Positions 41,128-51,536 of a stretch of 64,000 nucleotides of DNA are shown one piece after another. Position 1 is the stretch's first letter, and each line of letters opens with the position of its first letter. The stretch lies in contig NZ_ATVX01000003.1 of the NCBI RefSeq assembly GCF_000420945.1, positions 186,001 through 250,000 of the forward strand, read 5' to 3'. A model generated the notes under the pieces. It was not told the DNA's origin. It saw nothing but the letters and a program-made list of their open reading frames with translations, and made no database searches. The DNA is from Butyrivibrio sp. VCB2006 (GTDB taxonomy: Bacteria > Bacillota > Clostridia > Lachnospirales > Lachnospiraceae). Made by a program: the position numbers and the translations under genes.

Positions 41128-41892
41128 TTAAAATTCTCTATCTATAACTTCATCTGCCAAAAGTCTATATGCTTCTGCTCCTGCTGACTTTGGTTCATAT
41201 ATATTTATAGGTAATCCATAACTGGGTGCTTCAGCGAGTCTTATGTTTCTAGGAATAATTGTCTTATAAACATTTTCCTGAATATGTTCCTTAACATTTT
41301 CAACTACCTGAAGTGAAAGATTTGTTCTGGAATCGAACATTGTGAATACAACACCTTCCATCTCAAGTTCCGGATTAAGTCTTTCCTTTACAAGATTAAC
41401 AGTGTGTACCAACTGACTAAGTCCCTCGAGAGCATAGTACTCACATTGGATAGGTACTAATACAGTATTAGCTGTTGTCATAGCATTAACTGTCAGCATG
41501 CTAAGTGATGGAGGACAATCAATAATAATAAAATCGTAATCATCTTTTACATTCTTGATTGCTTCCCTTAAGATGTATTCCTTCTGCTCAGCGTCGATAA
41601 GTTCAATTTCTACTGCTGCGAGGTTTACATTTGATGGGATGATATCAAGTCTTTCAAATATTTCTTTATGAACAGCTTCTTTGATATCACATTCACCGAT
41701 CATTAACTCATATATTGTGTTTTCGAGTTCATTTTTGTCTAGTCCTAATCCGCTGGTTGTATTTCCCTGTGGATCAGTATCTATTACAAGGACTCTTTTT
41801 CCTCTTTCTGCCAGAGCTGCAGACAAATTAATAGAAGTCGTTGTTTTACCGACTCCTCCTTTTTGGTTTGCTATTGCTATTACTCTACCCAT
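41128..41892 (-). CDS. parA: Chromosome partitioning ATPase ParA/Soj
   Basis: A 254-residue ParA ATPase. The deviant Walker A box KGGVGKTTTSINL (residues 11-23), VIDTDPQGNTTSGLG and IIDCPPSLSMLTVNAM define the family. It works with ParB on origin segregation and, in Bacillus, on DnaA activity. GTGGAGGAGAA precedes the ATG. Confidence 0.95.
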   Translation of the reverse strand: MGRVIAIANQKGGVGKTTTSINLSAALAERGKRVLVIDTDPQGNTTSGLGLDKNELENTIYELMIGECDIKEAVHKEIFERLDIIPSNVNLAAVEIELIDAEQKEYILREAIKNVKDDYDFIIIDCPPSLSMLTVNAMTTANTVLVPIQCEYYALEGLSQLVHTVNLVKERLNPELEMEGVVFTMFDSRTNLSLQVVENVKEHIQENVYKTIIPRNIRLAEAPSYGLPINIYEPKSAGAEAYRLLADEVIDREF

Positions 41893-42084
41893 TTCTCCTC
41901 CACATTCTAAAAACGCTAATATGATTTTATCACAAATATGATTTATGGTTTATACATTTTTAGTTTTATATCTTATAAAATCATAGAATTACTACATATT
42001 GTGGCCTTAATTGTGTAACCATAATCTACAATTATGTCTATATATTAATGTTTCACAGATAATATCACAATATTTAGTATCATA

Positions 42085-42100
42085 TGTTTCACGTGAAACA
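42085..42100. promoter_or_regulatory. parS: parS site
   Basis: A perfect TGTTTCACGTGAAACA palindrome, the ParB nucleation site, in the parA-rsmG gap about 7 kb from dnaA. Confidence 0.95.
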
Positions 42101-42133
42101 ATTTTTTGTATTAAATACTTTTTTGAATATTAA

Positions 42134-42149
42134 TGTTTCACGTGAAACA
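42134..42149. promoter_or_regulatory. parS: parS site
   Basis: A second perfect TGTTTCACGTGAAACA, 49 bp from the first. A half site TGTTTCACAG occurs at 42049. Confidence 0.95.
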
Positions 42150-42183
42150 TTTATTAATAATAATTTTATAACCACAAGATATA

Positions 42184-42924
42184 TTAAAGTGGTTCCTTAG
42201 ATGGAACACCTGCTTTACGAGGATACTTTTTAGAGGTAGGTTCTACCTTATTAACAATACAAATAGTTCTACTTATATCAGAATTAGGTAACATGAATTC
42301 ATCAGAACTAATAAGCTTACCACCCAGAAGATGTATTGCACCCTTTGCCTTCTGTAATTCATCAGATGCTTTTTCACTTTTGTAAGCTATAAAGTTACCA
42401 CCAACCTTAACATATGGAAGACAATACTCACTAAGAGTAGACATATTTGCTACTGCTCTGGATACAGCAATATCAAAAGTTTCTCTGAGAGAATTTTTTT
42501 TAGAAGAAGCATAGTCTTCTGCTCTTCCATGTAATGTGACTATAGAACCTTCTTCGTTAAGACCTAGTTGATCTATAACTTCATTGAGGAACTTAAGTCT
42601 TTTATTCAAAGAATCAAAAAGTGTTACATGAAGATGAGGATAAACTATCTTAAGTGGAATACCTGGAAAACCTGCTCCGGTTCCTATATCTATTAATGAA
42701 TAATCCTTAGCATTGAAATCAAAGTATGGACTAGCAGAAATACTGTCAACAAAATGAAGCTTACATACATCTTCAAATTCTGTAATAGCAGTAAGATTCA
42801 TAATCTCATTCCACTTAACCAGTAATTCAAAATAAGTATTAAATTGATCAAGTTGCTTATCACTAAGTTCAACATTAAAAGATTTCAGATCTTCTAACAT
42901 TTGTGCATACTTATTTCTCATCAT
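42184..42924 (-). CDS. rsmG: 16S rRNA (guanine527-N7)-methyltransferase
   Basis: A 246-residue SAM methyltransferase that modifies G527 of 16S rRNA. Family marks: [44 protein letters not shown] and VSRAVANM. The ATG ATG start lies inside the end of mnmG, with AGAGGAAAAA in front; a longer frame would add eight residues from within mnmG. It is the last gene of the mnmE-mnmG-rsmG operon, ending before the parS cluster. Confidence 0.95.
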   Translation of the reverse strand: MMRNKYAQMLEDLKSFNVELSDKQLDQFNTYFELLVKWNEIMNLTAITEFEDVCKLHFVDSISASPYFDFNAKDYSLIDIGTGAGFPGIPLKIVYPHLHVTLFDSLNKRLKFLNEVIDQLGLNEEGSIVTLHGRAEDYASSKKNSLRETFDIAVSRAVANMSTLSEYCLPYVKVGGNFIAYKSEKASDELQKAKGAIHLLGGKLISSDEFMLPNSDISRTICIVNKVEPTSKKYPRKAGVPSKEPL

Positions 42925-44839
42925 TTTTTCCTCTATACATAGAATCAAGATAAATTAACAGTACAGAAACATCGGCCGGATTAACTCCACCTATTCTTGA
43001 TGCCTGACCAATATTAGTAGGTCTAAACTTTTCAAGCTTCTGTCTAGCTTCCAAACGTAAACTACTTACATCATCATAATTAATGTCCGCAGGAATTAAT
43101 TTCTTCTCAAGTTTCTTGAATTGTTCTACCTGTCTTTCCTGCCTATTGATATAGCCTTCATATCTAATAGTAATCTCAACCTGTTCGATAACATCAGAAG
43201 GAAGTTCAGATCTATTAGTATCAATAGGAGCTAATGTTTCATATGAAAACTCAGGTCTGCAAATGAGTTCCGCAAGAGATGTTGCCGTCTTAAGAGACGA
43301 ACTACCATTTTCTTCCATAAACTTTTGAATAGTAGCATTGGCACCAACTGTAGTAGATTTAAGTCTGGCAACTTCTTTTTCTATAGCATCTATTTTAGAA
43401 ACAAGTCTTTCATATTTTTCATCAGATATAAGACCTACATCATGACCTTTCGCACGTAGTCTTATATCTGCATTATCCTGTCTAAGAAGTAATCTGTATT
43501 CTGCTCTTGAAGTCATCATACGATAAGGTTCAAGGTTTTCTTTTGTAACAATATCATCAACAAGAACCCCAATATAACCTTCTGATCTATCAATGGAAAG
43601 ATATGGCTTCCCCTTAATCTGCATAGCAGCATTGATTCCAGCATAAAGTCCCTGAGCAGCAGCTTCTTCATAACCGCTACTTCCATTAAACTGACCGGCA
43701 CTAAACAGACCATGAATATTTTTGATTTCAAGAGTAGGCTGAAGTTGACCTGGACATAAGCAATCATATTCAATTGCGTAGGCACTCTTTACAATCTTAC
43801 AATTTTCAAGACCAGGAACAGTTCTGTACATTGCAATCTGTACATCTTCAGGAAGTGAAGAAGACATACCATCAATATACATTTCATTAGTATAGGTTCC
43901 TTCAGGCTCTACAAAGACCTGATGTCTTTCGTGATCAGGGAACTTAACAACTTTGTCCTCAATTGAAGGACAATATCTAGGACCGATGCCTTCAATAATA
44001 CCGGCATATATCGGCGATCTGTTAATGTTATTACGTATTATTTCATGCGTTTTTTCATTGGTGTATGTAAGCCAGCAAGAAACCTGAGGACGCTGTACAT
44101 CTTCAGGATTTGTATCAAAAGAAAATGGAATAACAGGAGAGTCTCCAAACTGTTCAGACATCTTGGAGTAATCAATTGTATTACCGTCCATTCGAGCAGG
44201 GGTTCCTGTTTTAAATCTTCTAAGCTCAATACCTGCATCAAGAAGAGACTGAGATAAAAGATTAGATGGCAAAAGACCATTTGGACCACTATAAGTAATA
44301 GCTTCTCCAGTAAGACATCTGCTCTTAAGATAAGTACCTGTACAAAGGATTATTGCGCGACACTCATAAATAATACCGGAGAAAATCTTAACTCCGACAA
44401 CTCTCTTAGTATATTCTTCTTCCTCAGATTCCACCTTGTAATCTTCAAGTAGAATCTCAGATACTTCAGCCTGTTTTATAGAAAGATGTTCCTGAGATTC
44501 AAGAACTCTTTTCATCTCTTTGGAATATTCCATCTTATCAGCCTGACATCTAAGAGAATGAACAGCAGGTCCCTTAGAAGTGTTGAGCATCTTGGACTGA
44601 AGGAAAGTTTTATCAATACACTTTCCCATCTCACCACCAAGAGCATCTATCTCTCTAACCAAATGTCCCTTGGAGGATCCACCAATATGAGGGTTACATG
44701 GCATGAATGCTATATTGTCAGCACTCATTGTAAAGATAATTGTCTCAAGACCAAGTCTTGCACAGGCAAGAGCTGCCTCACATCCGGCATGTCCGGCACC
44801 TATAACAACTACATCATATTTTTCTCTAATATCTATCAT
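42911..44839 (-). CDS. mnmG: tRNA uridine-5-carboxymethylaminomethyl modification enzyme MnmG
   Basis: A 642-residue FAD enzyme that, with MnmE, installs the cmnm5 group at wobble uridine 34. The FAD-binding start [16 protein letters not shown], the folate/NADH-region GNGFYY-like loop and the Cys-bearing CPSIEDKVV segment are visible; [19 protein letters not shown] is the C-terminal family signature. The gene begins 3 bases after mnmE ends, so they are translated together. Its own ribosome binding site is weak. Confidence 0.96.
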   Translation of the reverse strand: MIDIREKYDVVVIGAGHAGCEAALACARLGLETIIFTMSADNIAFMPCNPHIGGSSKGHLVREIDALGGEMGKCIDKTFLQSKMLNTSKGPAVHSLRCQADKMEYSKEMKRVLESQEHLSIKQAEVSEILLEDYKVESEEEEYTKRVVGVKIFSGIIYECRAIILCTGTYLKSRCLTGEAITYSGPNGLLPSNLLSQSLLDAGIELRRFKTGTPARMDGNTIDYSKMSEQFGDSPVIPFSFDTNPEDVQRPQVSCWLTYTNEKTHEIIRNNINRSPIYAGIIEGIGPRYCPSIEDKVVKFPDHERHQVFVEPEGTYTNEMYIDGMSSSLPEDVQIAMYRTVPGLENCKIVKSAYAIEYDCLCPGQLQPTLEIKNIHGLFSAGQFNGSSGYEEAAAQGLYAGINAAMQIKGKPYLSIDRSEGYIGVLVDDIVTKENLEPYRMMTSRAEYRLLLRQDNADIRLRAKGHDVGLISDEKYERLVSKIDAIEKEVARLKSTTVGANATIQKFMEENGSSSLKTATSLAELICRPEFSYETLAPIDTNRSELPSDVIEQVEITIRYEGYINRQERQVEQFKKLEKKLIPADINYDDVSSLRLEARQKLEKFRPTNIGQASRIGGVNPADVSVLLIYLDSMYRGKNDEK

Positions 44840-44842
44840 AAA

Positions 44843-46276
44843 TCACTTACCCATACAGAACTTGGAGAAGATTTCTTCTACAAGATCATCTCCAACTTCC
44901 TCACCAATAATTTCACCTAAACTTGCATAGGCATCATTTAAATCCACAGTATAAAAATCTTCTGACAAATCTTTTGAAATACTATCTTTTACAAGTTCCA
45001 AACTGTTATAAGCATTTTGTAAAAGAGCCTTGTGCCTCAGATTTGTAATATATAGTTCCTGCTTAGGAACAATTTCTCCATTTAAGAACAGATCAGATAC
45101 AGCTTTTTTCAAATCATCAATACCATTTCCTTTAAGCATTGAAGTCTTAATAATAGGTAAATTATCACTTGAAGAATCTGAAAAACGCATACGAACAATA
45201 TCTTCTGTTATTTTAATATCATCGCTAAGATCATCTTTATTAAGAAGAACTATCGTCTTCTTATCTCTGCAAAGATCTATTATTTCTTTATCTTCATCAT
45301 CAATTTCTGATGTAGAATCCAATATATATAAAACAAGCTCAGCTTCTGCCACCATAGATCTGGCCTTATCCACACCAATCTTTTCTATAATATCATCAGT
45401 GTTTCTGATTCCTGCAGTATCAACCAGGTGAAGAATAATATCTCCGAGTCTGACTGATTCTTCTATTATATCTCTGGTAGTTCCGGCTATATCGGTAACA
45501 ATAGCTCTTTCATCTCCTATCAGAGTATTTAAAAGAGATGACTTTCCGGCATTAGGTTTACCAACAATTACTGTTTTTATTCCATCTTTTCTAATTTTGC
45601 CTTCGTCGGCAGTTGAAATCATATGTCCAATTTCATCTATAACTTGAGTAATGATTCCATCGAGCTTATCAGAAAATCCTGTAAGATCATAATTCTCAGG
45701 ATCATCAAGAGCAGATTCAATAAAGGCCATCTGATAAATGATCTTTTCGCGAAGAGATTTAATCTTACTATATATTTTTCCCTGAAGCTGATTACGTGAA
45801 GCTTCCAATGCGAAATTGTTCTGTGCACTGATAACATCCATAATAGCTTCAGCCTTAGTCAGATCAATTCGACCATTCAAAAAAGCTCTCTTAGTAAATT
45901 CACCGGGCTCAGCAAGACGACAACCGGATTTAAGTAAAAGCTCAAGGATTTGATTCATCACCAGCATTCCACCATGAGAGTTGATTTCTATAACATCTTC
46001 TCTGGTATAACTGTGTGGAGCTTTCATGAATGAAATCATTACTTCATCAACTATCTGATTTTCACCCAGTAAAGATTCATCCACAATATAACCATAGGTA
46101 ATGGTATTGGGCTTATGAGATATAAGATTGTGCTCCTTACCTGCAGAAACGTAAATCTTATCACATATTTCTACAGCTCTATCACCGCTAACCCTGATGA
46201 TACCAATTCCGGCATCACTCATTGCTGTAGCAATAGCACAAATTGTATCTCCACTTAAATTACTAAGAACTGAACT
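44843..46276 (-). CDS. mnmE: tRNA modification GTPase MnmE
   Basis: A 477-residue GTPase, partner of MnmG. The N-terminal folate-binding domain starts DTICAIATAMSDAGIGIIRV; the G domain has VGKPNAGKSSLLN (G1), IAGTTRDIIEE (G2), DTAGIR (G3) and LLNKDDL (G4); the C-terminus ends FSKFCMGK with the conserved Cys of the CxGK motif. The ATG at 46276 has GAGGAGAAGTC before it. Confidence 0.97.
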   Translation of the reverse strand, partial: SSVLSNLSGDTICAIATAMSDAGIGIIRVSGDRAVEICDKIYVSAGKEHNLISHKPNTITYGYIVDESLLGENQIVDEVMISFMKAPHSYTREDVIEINSHGGMLVMNQILELLLKSGCRLAEPGEFTKRAFLNGRIDLTKAEAIMDVISAQNNFALEASRNQLQGKIYSKIKSLREKIIYQMAFIESALDDPENYDLTGFSDKLDGIITQVIDEIGHMISTADEGKIRKDGIKTVIVGKPNAGKSSLLNTLIGDERAIVTDIAGTTRDIIEESVRLGDIILHLVDTAGIRNTDDIIEKIGVDKARSMVAEAELVLYILDSTSEIDDEDKEIIDLCRDKKTIVLLNKDDLSDDIKITEDIVRMRFSDSSSDNLPIIKTSMLKGNGIDDLKKAVSDLFLNGEIVPKQELYITNLRHKALLQNAYNSLELVKDSISKDLSEDFYTVDLNDAYASLGEIIGEEVGDDLVEEIFSKFCMGK

Positions 46277-46355
46277 CATGACTTCTCCTCTGCTGAGCAC
46301 ACAAAGTTTTACATATTAACTATAACATAACACAGCAAATCACGTGCGCATAAGT

Positions 46356-46385
46356 AAACCCCTTAAGTAAGTACCTAAGGGGTTT
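46356..46385 (-). terminator. Probable terminator after jag
   Basis: AAACCCCTTA and TAAGGGGTTT form a perfect 10-base stem with a 10-base loop, 10 bases after the jag stop codon. The T-run on the minus strand is short (TTTACTTAT). Confidence 0.55.
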
Positions 46386-46394
46386 GAAAAAGCA

Positions 46395-47150
46395 TTATTT
46401 CTTGAGTGTTACTACAACGCGTCTGAATGGTTCATCACCTTCACTGTGTGTTGTAACATATCTGTCATTCTGAAGTGCTGAGTGAATAATTCTTCTCTCG
46501 TAAGGATTCATTGGCTCAAGAGCAACTGACTGTCTTGTCTTTCTAACCTTATAAGAAATGTTCTTAGCAAGGTTTTCAAGAGTAGCCTTTCTACGCTCTC
46601 TGTAATTTTCTGTATCAACCTTAACATGAATATAATCAGAAGATTCTTTGTTAACAACCAGTGAAATGAGGTACTGAAGAGAATCAAGTGTCTGGCCTCT
46701 CTTACCGATGAGTACTCCCATCTCAGCGCCACTAAGCTCAACATCAAGAATATTGTCATCTGCATTGAACTTAGTGTTAACACTAACTTCCATGTTCATA
46801 GCTCCGAATACATCCTTGAGGAAATCGTTTGCTTTCTTAACAAATACATCACCATCAACAGGATTAGAATTCTTTGACTCTGACTTAGGTGTTTCTTTTA
46901 CTTCTTTTTTAGCTTCTTCCTTAACAACTTCAGCCTTAACTTCTGAAGCCTTAGGTGCCTCTGCTACTTCCGGCTTATCTTCTTTAATTCTTGCTTTGAT
47001 TACAGCAGGCTTTGCATTGATTCCAAGAAATCCTGCTGAACCATTTGAAACTACTTCATACTCAAGTCTGTCGCTTGTAACCATAAGCTGTTCGCAAGCT
47101 TCTGTAATAGCATCATCTACATTTTTAGCTGTAAATTCCTTAAAGTCCAT
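46395..47150 (-). CDS. jag: Jag/KhpB RNA-binding protein
   Basis: A 251-residue protein with a Jag N-terminal domain (KEFTAKNVDDAITEACEQL), a Lys/Glu/Ala-rich linker (about 60-110), a KH domain with the VLIGKRGQTLDSLQYL loop, and an R3H domain (LEPMNPYERRIIHSALQ, THSEGDEPFRRVVV). It binds RNA with KhpA and influences cell division and envelope growth. GGGGAG precedes ATG 47150, which lies inside the end of yidC. Confidence 0.93.
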   Translation of the reverse strand: MDFKEFTAKNVDDAITEACEQLMVTSDRLEYEVVSNGSAGFLGINAKPAVIKARIKEDKPEVAEAPKASEVKAEVVKEEAKKEVKETPKSESKNSNPVDGDVFVKKANDFLKDVFGAMNMEVSVNTKFNADDNILDVELSGAEMGVLIGKRGQTLDSLQYLISLVVNKESSDYIHVKVDTENYRERRKATLENLAKNISYKVRKTRQSVALEPMNPYERRIIHSALQNDRYVTTHSEGDEPFRRVVVTLKK

Positions 47151-47164
47151 TACATTCTCCCCTA

Positions 47165-48478
47165 TCATTCTTTTGTATAGTTTTCGTTATAATCTTTTAC
47201 CATATTTGCCTTAGCTAAAAGAGAATCCTTACGAATGTTGTTCTTTTCATAAATTTCTCTAGACTTGGCAACCTTCTCTTCAACATCCTCTGTTGTCTCG
47301 ATTGTAGAATTCTTAGCAATAGTACTGATGTTTCTTGTAGCCATATTAGCGTACATATTCATCTGAGGAGATGACTTCATCTTCTCCATCTTCTTTTTGT
47401 ACTTCTCAGTATTCTTGGCAATCTCAGCATCGATGTCTGTCTTATCAATGTGCTTGTTGATAACGATCTGCTGAATAGATCTGATAACAGCACCTGCAAT
47501 CCAGTAAATACCCATACCTGCAGGAAGACTTAAACAGAAGAATGCTGACATAAGAGGCATCATCAGGTTCATAGTCTTCATAGACTGCTGCATCTGAGCT
47601 GTAGGATCATTAGGATCAATCTTAGCATTAGGATCAGTATTCTGAGGCATCAGCTTAACATTAACCCACTGAGTAAATGCAGCAAGAACAGGAACTAATA
47701 CACCACCAACAAGTAAAAGGAACTGCTTGTTAGCAAATGCAGTCTGAATCATATACATTGGGCTGTCACCAATATTAAGACCAATGAATGAGTTGAACTG
47801 ATTAAGAGCTGTGTGAGTCTTATCTATAGAAGAAGTAAGACCTGTAAAGTGCTCAGAAATATTAGCCCAATCTGATGTTGATGTCTTATTAAGAATATCA
47901 ATATAAGTATTCTCAACAAACTCAACATTACCTGATGTGAACTGTTCATTAGTAAATCTGCTGGAAAACTGTGAAGCGCTCTTTAAAGTCTGAATAAAAT
48001 CAGCTGCTCCATCAGTATTACGAAGTTCCTCAACAAGAGGATAAAAAGCATTCCTTACTATTGTAACGTAAGCAGGAATGTTATTGATAACTCTGTAAAG
48101 AGCGAACAGAATAGGCATCTGAATGATAAGCTGAAGACAGCTACCAGTCTGTGATACACCATATTTTGCATAGAGCTCTTTGGTTTCTGCCTGCATTGCA
48201 AGCATTGAATCGTTATCTTTCTTACCTTTATACTTATCCTGAATAGCCTTGAGTTCAGGACTCATCTTAGCCTGAAGCTTAGAAAACTTCTGCTGTTTGT
48301 AAGTTAAAGGAAGAAGACACAAATAAATTACGATTGTGAAAATAATGATAGCAAGACCGATGTTTGGAATTCCAATAGCATTAAGGACATTGAAAATACC
48401 ATTCATTACGTGACCAAGAAGCCACGCAACAGGTCCTACAATCTTACCTGTATCCTTGGTTAACAAAACTCCTGTCAA
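47165..48478 (-). CDS. yidC: Membrane protein insertase YidC/Oxa1
   Basis: A 437-residue insertase. The core holds five helices: FNVLNAIGIPNIGLAIIIFT, a cytoplasmic helical hairpin (YKQQKFSKLQAKMSPELKA), GSCLQLIIQMPILFALYR, then LVGGVLVPVLAAFTQW and MPLMSAFFCLSLPAGMGIYW. An inserted extracytoplasmic loop of about 100 residues lies between helices 2 and 3. It is longer than the usual 270-residue Firmicute form, and no lipobox is seen. It starts at TTG with GAGGAGG 6 bases upstream; no ATG fits. Confidence 0.93.
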   Translation of the reverse strand: MTGVLLTKDTGKIVGPVAWLLGHVMNGIFNVLNAIGIPNIGLAIIIFTIVIYLCLLPLTYKQQKFSKLQAKMSPELKAIQDKYKGKKDNDSMLAMQAETKELYAKYGVSQTGSCLQLIIQMPILFALYRVINNIPAYVTIVRNAFYPLVEELRNTDGAADFIQTLKSASQFSSRFTNEQFTSGNVEFVENTYIDILNKTSTSDWANISEHFTGLTSSIDKTHTALNQFNSFIGLNIGDSPMYMIQTAFANKQFLLLVGGVLVPVLAAFTQWVNVKLMPQNTDPNAKIDPNDPTAQMQQSMKTMNLMMPLMSAFFCLSLPAGMGIYWIAGAVIRSIQQIVINKHIDKTDIDAEIAKNTEKYKKKMEKMKSSPQMNMYANMATRNISTIAKNSTIETTEDVEEKVAKSREIYEKNNIRKDSLLAKANMVKDYNENYTKE

Positions 48479-48498
48479 ATTGTACCTCCTCTGAAAGT

Positions 48499-48708
48499 TT
48501 ACGGAACCGGATCATAACCACCGCTTGAGAATGGATTACATCTAATAATTCTCCAAGCTGCTAAAAGTCCCCCTTTTAAAGCTCCGTACTTTTCTATTGC
48601 TTCTAGTCCATATTCTGAACAAGTTGGAATATATGGACATTTCGTTCTCTTTAATGGAGACAAATACTTCCTATAAAACTTGATTATAAAGATAAGTATT
48701 TTTTTCAT
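48499..48708 (-). CDS. yidD: Membrane protein insertion efficiency factor YidD
   Basis: A 69-residue protein with the full family pattern: [29 protein letters not shown] and [17 protein letters not shown]. It aids YidC-dependent insertion. Its ATG overlaps the rnpA stop (ATGA). Confidence 0.96.
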   Translation of the reverse strand: MKKILIFIIKFYRKYLSPLKRTKCPYIPTCSEYGLEAIEKYGALKGGLLAAWRIIRCNPFSSGGYDPVP

Positions 48709-49055
48709 TGAATACCGCCATTTTTCTTTATGCGGGCCTTCCCTGCCAGGCTAATTAGAGATTCCTGTATATCAAAAAAACTTGCATCTCTTGCACAGGC
48801 TCTGGCTACGACTACTATATCCAAACCACTATTGAATACATTTTCCTGTAGTCGGTATGATTCTCGAACAAGTCTTGCAAATCTGTGCCTTACAACACTG
48901 TTCCCAACTTTCTTACTACATGATATCCCAAGTTTATTGTCTGAACGGCCATTTTCCCACACATACAACACAATATACTTATTAGCATAACTTTTGCCAT
49001 TCTCATAAACATTGCGGAAATCACTTGTTTTCTTCATTGATTGTGAAAAAAGCAT
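48705..49055 (-). CDS. rnpA: Ribonuclease P protein component
   Basis: A 116-residue basic protein that helps the RNase P RNA mature tRNA 5' ends. [20 protein letters not shown] and the RNR-type signature [17 protein letters not shown] are diagnostic. The catalytic RNA gene is not in this window. It is separated from rpmH by a terminator-like hairpin. Confidence 0.95.
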   Translation of the reverse strand: MLFSQSMKKTSDFRNVYENGKSYANKYIVLYVWENGRSDNKLGISCSKKVGNSVVRHRFARLVRESYRLQENVFNSGLDIVVVARACARDASFFDIQESLISLAGKARIKKNGGIQ

Positions 49056-49082
49056 TTTAATATCCTTTTTTTATTGAAGAAA

Positions 49083-49107
49083 AAAGGCCACAATTACTGC
49101 GGCCTTT
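49083..49107 (-). terminator. Terminator/attenuator between rpmH and rnpA
   Basis: AAAGGCC and GGCCTTT with an 11-base loop, followed by TTTTTT on the minus strand; it would allow more L34 than RnpA mRNA. Confidence 0.75.
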
Positions 49108-49110
49108 AAA

Positions 49111-49245
49111 TCATGCTGATAATCTCTTTCTTCCCTTTGCTCTTCTAGCAGCAAGAACTTTTCTGCCGCCCTTAGTAGCCATTCTTGCTCTGAAGCCGTG
49201 TACTCTGGCTCTCTGGAGCTTATGAGGCTGGAATGTCATCTTCAT
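49111..49245 (-). CDS. rpmH: 50S ribosomal protein L34
   Basis: A 44-residue, very basic protein beginning [20 protein letters not shown] and ending GRKRLSA, the standard bacterial L34. GGAGGTG lies before the ATG. It is the first gene of the leftward origin operon. Confidence 0.97.
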   Translation of the reverse strand: MKMTFQPHKLQRARVHGFRARMATKGGRKVLAARRAKGRKRLSA

Positions 49246-49816
49246 AGTGGAAACACCTCCTTCTTATACAAACTAAAATGGATCTCAAATTTAATGTACG
49301 TAACCACCCAAATGAACCAGATATTCATTTAAATGATTAATGATTGCATCCTTGTGTGGAAAAAATCTTTATAATTATAATAAATAAAAACATGTCAGTC
49401 AAGCCATAAACGCCCTGAAAATTAGTTATAAAATCTTAAAATATTTTTAAAATTAATTTCATCAATATGTGGTATTTAAAAAAATTATCCACAGCAAAAT
49501 GTTGATTTTGTGGATAACATGTTGATTAATTTTTTTTCGACAAATTTATCCACATTTTTTCTGATTTTTGTGGAAAACATTGTATATATTAGGTTGATTT
49601 TTTTCTGAAAATGGCTTATTTAAGCCATTTATAACGGTAGATAGTTAATAGTGGAAAAAAAAGGGGTTTTCCACAAATCATTTTTCGAGTGGTACATTTT
49701 TAACCAAAAAAAATAGTTTTCCACATACCCACAATTGTGTCTGCTCTGTTTGATATTCATACCTAATTAGTATAAAATAGTTAAAGTCTAAAATTATGCT
49801 TTGTTGGGAGTTTTTC
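49246..49816. other. oriC: Origin of replication oriC, part 1 (rpmH-dnaA gap)
   Basis: A gene-free, AT-rich 570-base gap with DnaA boxes: TTATCCACA at 49485 (+), 49509..49517 (-) and 49546 (+); TTTTCCACA at 49569..49577 (-), 49667 (+) and 49717 (+); a weaker TTTTCCACT at 49650..49658 (-). A perfect 20-base palindrome AATGGCTTATTTAAGCCATT lies at 49610..49629. The rpmH promoter should be at its left end. Confidence 0.9.
49750..49778 (+). promoter_or_regulatory. Predicted dnaA promoter
   Basis: TTGATA (49750..49755) and TAAAAT (49773..49778) are 17 bases apart and 38 bases before the dnaA ATG. The upstream DnaA boxes would allow autoregulation. Confidence 0.6.
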
Positions 49817-51217
49817 ATGCAATCATCAGTAGAAATCACAAAAAAACTTAAATCAAATTGGGATGAAATTAAGAAGAATATAAGAATAGAATCCGGAATT
49901 ACAGATATTTCTTATAGAACCTGGATTGAGCCTCTTACAGTATATGATGTACAGGGCAATACTGTTCTTATTCTTATTCCACAGGATAACCCTGTCGCTC
50001 TTTCATATATTAGTAAGAACTACATGGACTTTTTCAAAGTATCTATCTCTGAATTTCTTGGAGATATGTTCGAGATTAATTTCATGTTGAACAAAGATAT
50101 TATTAATAATGAAGAAACACATGAAGATAAGAATGAAAATAATGATCAATCCCATTATTCTGGCAATTCTAACATAGATCATTCAAATCTTAATCCAAAA
50201 TATAGGTTCGATACCTTCGTTGTAGGTAGTAACAATAAGTTCGCTCACTCAGCATCCCTTGCTGTAGCTGAGTCTCCTGGAATATCATACAACCCTCTTT
50301 TCCTTTATGGAGGACCGGGACTTGGAAAAACTCACCTTATGCATTCAATCGGACACTTTGTGATGGAGCATAATCACAAAGCCAAAGTATTGTATGTAAC
50401 TTCTGAGCAGTTTACTAATGAAGTTATTGAATCAATCAGAAGTGGTAAAGCCGAGAGCATGTCTAAACTCCGTGAGAAATATCGTACAGTTGATGTTCTC
50501 ATGGTCGATGACGTTCAGTTTATTATAGGAAAAGAGTCAACTCAGGAAGAATTCTTCCACACCTTCAATGAGCTTCACCAGGCCGGCAAACAGATTATTC
50601 TTTCATCTGATAAACCACCTAAGGAAATGGAAACTCTTGAAGAGAGATTCAGATCAAGATTCGAAATGGGTCTTATTGCTGATATTCAGTCTCCTGACTA
50701 TGAGACCAGGATGGCAATTCTTCGTAAAAATGCTGAGAACTACGGCAAGCATATTGATGATGAAGTAATCAACTACATTGCTACAAATATTAAATCAAAC
50801 ATCCGTGAGCTTGAGGGAGCTTATAACAAGATCATCGCTTACTCAAGACTTAATAATGTAGATATAACTCTTGAGAATGCCATGGAAGCTCTTAAGGATA
50901 TTATTTATCCTGATAAGTCCAAGGTTATCACACCACAGCTTATCATTGATACAGTTTGTGAGCAGTACGGATCCAAGAAGGAAGATATCTTCTCCAAGAA
51001 GAGAAATTCTGAAATCGTACTTCCTCGTCAGGTAATCATGTATCTTTGCAGAGAGCATACTGATGCTTCACTTGAAGAGATTGGTAAGCTTCTTGGTAAA
51101 AAAGATCACACTACAGTTATGAGTGGTATAAATAAGATTAAGAAGCAGATCACCTTTGATGAAGAGCTCAATAAAAATCTGGATATTATAATGAAGAAAC
51201 TTAATCCTTCTTTATAA
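49817..51217 (+). CDS. dnaA: Chromosomal replication initiator DnaA
   Basis: A 466-residue initiator. Domain I (SYRTWIEPL) and an Asn/Asp/Glu-rich domain II (about 95-130) lead to the AAA+ domain III with Walker A GGPGLGKTH, Walker B VLMVDDVQF and sensor ILSSDKPPKEM; domain IV carries the DnaA-box-binding DHTTVMSGINKI. GGGAG stands 6 bases before the ATG at 49817; an earlier in-frame ATG (MLCWEFF) lacks an SD. Confidence 0.98.
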   Translation: MQSSVEITKKLKSNWDEIKKNIRIESGITDISYRTWIEPLTVYDVQGNTVLILIPQDNPVALSYISKNYMDFFKVSISEFLGDMFEINFMLNKDIINNEETHEDKNENNDQSHYSGNSNIDHSNLNPKYRFDTFVVGSNNKFAHSASLAVAESPGISYNPLFLYGGPGLGKTHLMHSIGHFVMEHNHKAKVLYVTSEQFTNEVIESIRSGKAESMSKLREKYRTVDVLMVDDVQFIIGKESTQEEFFHTFNELHQAGKQIILSSDKPPKEMETLEERFRSRFEMGLIADIQSPDYETRMAILRKNAENYGKHIDDEVINYIATNIKSNIRELEGAYNKIIAYSRLNNVDITLENAMEALKDIIYPDKSKVITPQLIIDTVCEQYGSKKEDIFSKKRNSEIVLPRQVIMYLCREHTDASLEEIGKLLGKKDHTTVMSGINKIKKQITFDEELNKNLDIIMKKLNPSL

Positions 51218-51536
51218 TTAGTAATTCACAAAAAATAAAAAGTTATACACATTTGTGGATAACTTTCTTGATAACTTGTGATTTGTCAGGGGATTAATTG
51301 TGAATTAAGGTGGATTACCTTTTTTATATCTCATTTGTTAAAATTTGGCTTGTTTATAACTTTTTAATTTCTAACATCAAAATTTTTGTTTTCAACAACC
51401 AAAAATTTGTAAAAAAGCCGCATAAATTGTATAATAGAATAGGTTTTACACTTTTCAACAGCTATTATTAATTCTTTTATTATTTATTAATATTTATTTT
51501 ATACTTTTTGGCCAGCGAAGGGAGTATGTGGTTAAA
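51218..51536. other. oriC: Origin of replication oriC, part 2 (dnaA-dnaN gap)
   Basis: A 319-base gap without a gene. TTATACACA at 51243 (+) and TTATCCACA at 51254..51262 (-) face each other two bases apart. They are followed by a long AT-rich stretch (about 51300-51520) suited as the unwinding element. With the boxes left of dnaA this makes a bipartite origin of the Bacillus type. Confidence 0.85.
51407..51435 (+). promoter_or_regulatory. Predicted dnaN promoter
   Basis: TTGTAA (51407..51412) and a perfect TATAAT (51430..51435), 17 bases apart, about 100 bases before dnaN. Confidence 0.6.

Noticed and set aside
42049..42064. Third perfect parS site
   Set aside because: Only the left half (TGTTTCAC) matches; the right half is unrelated.
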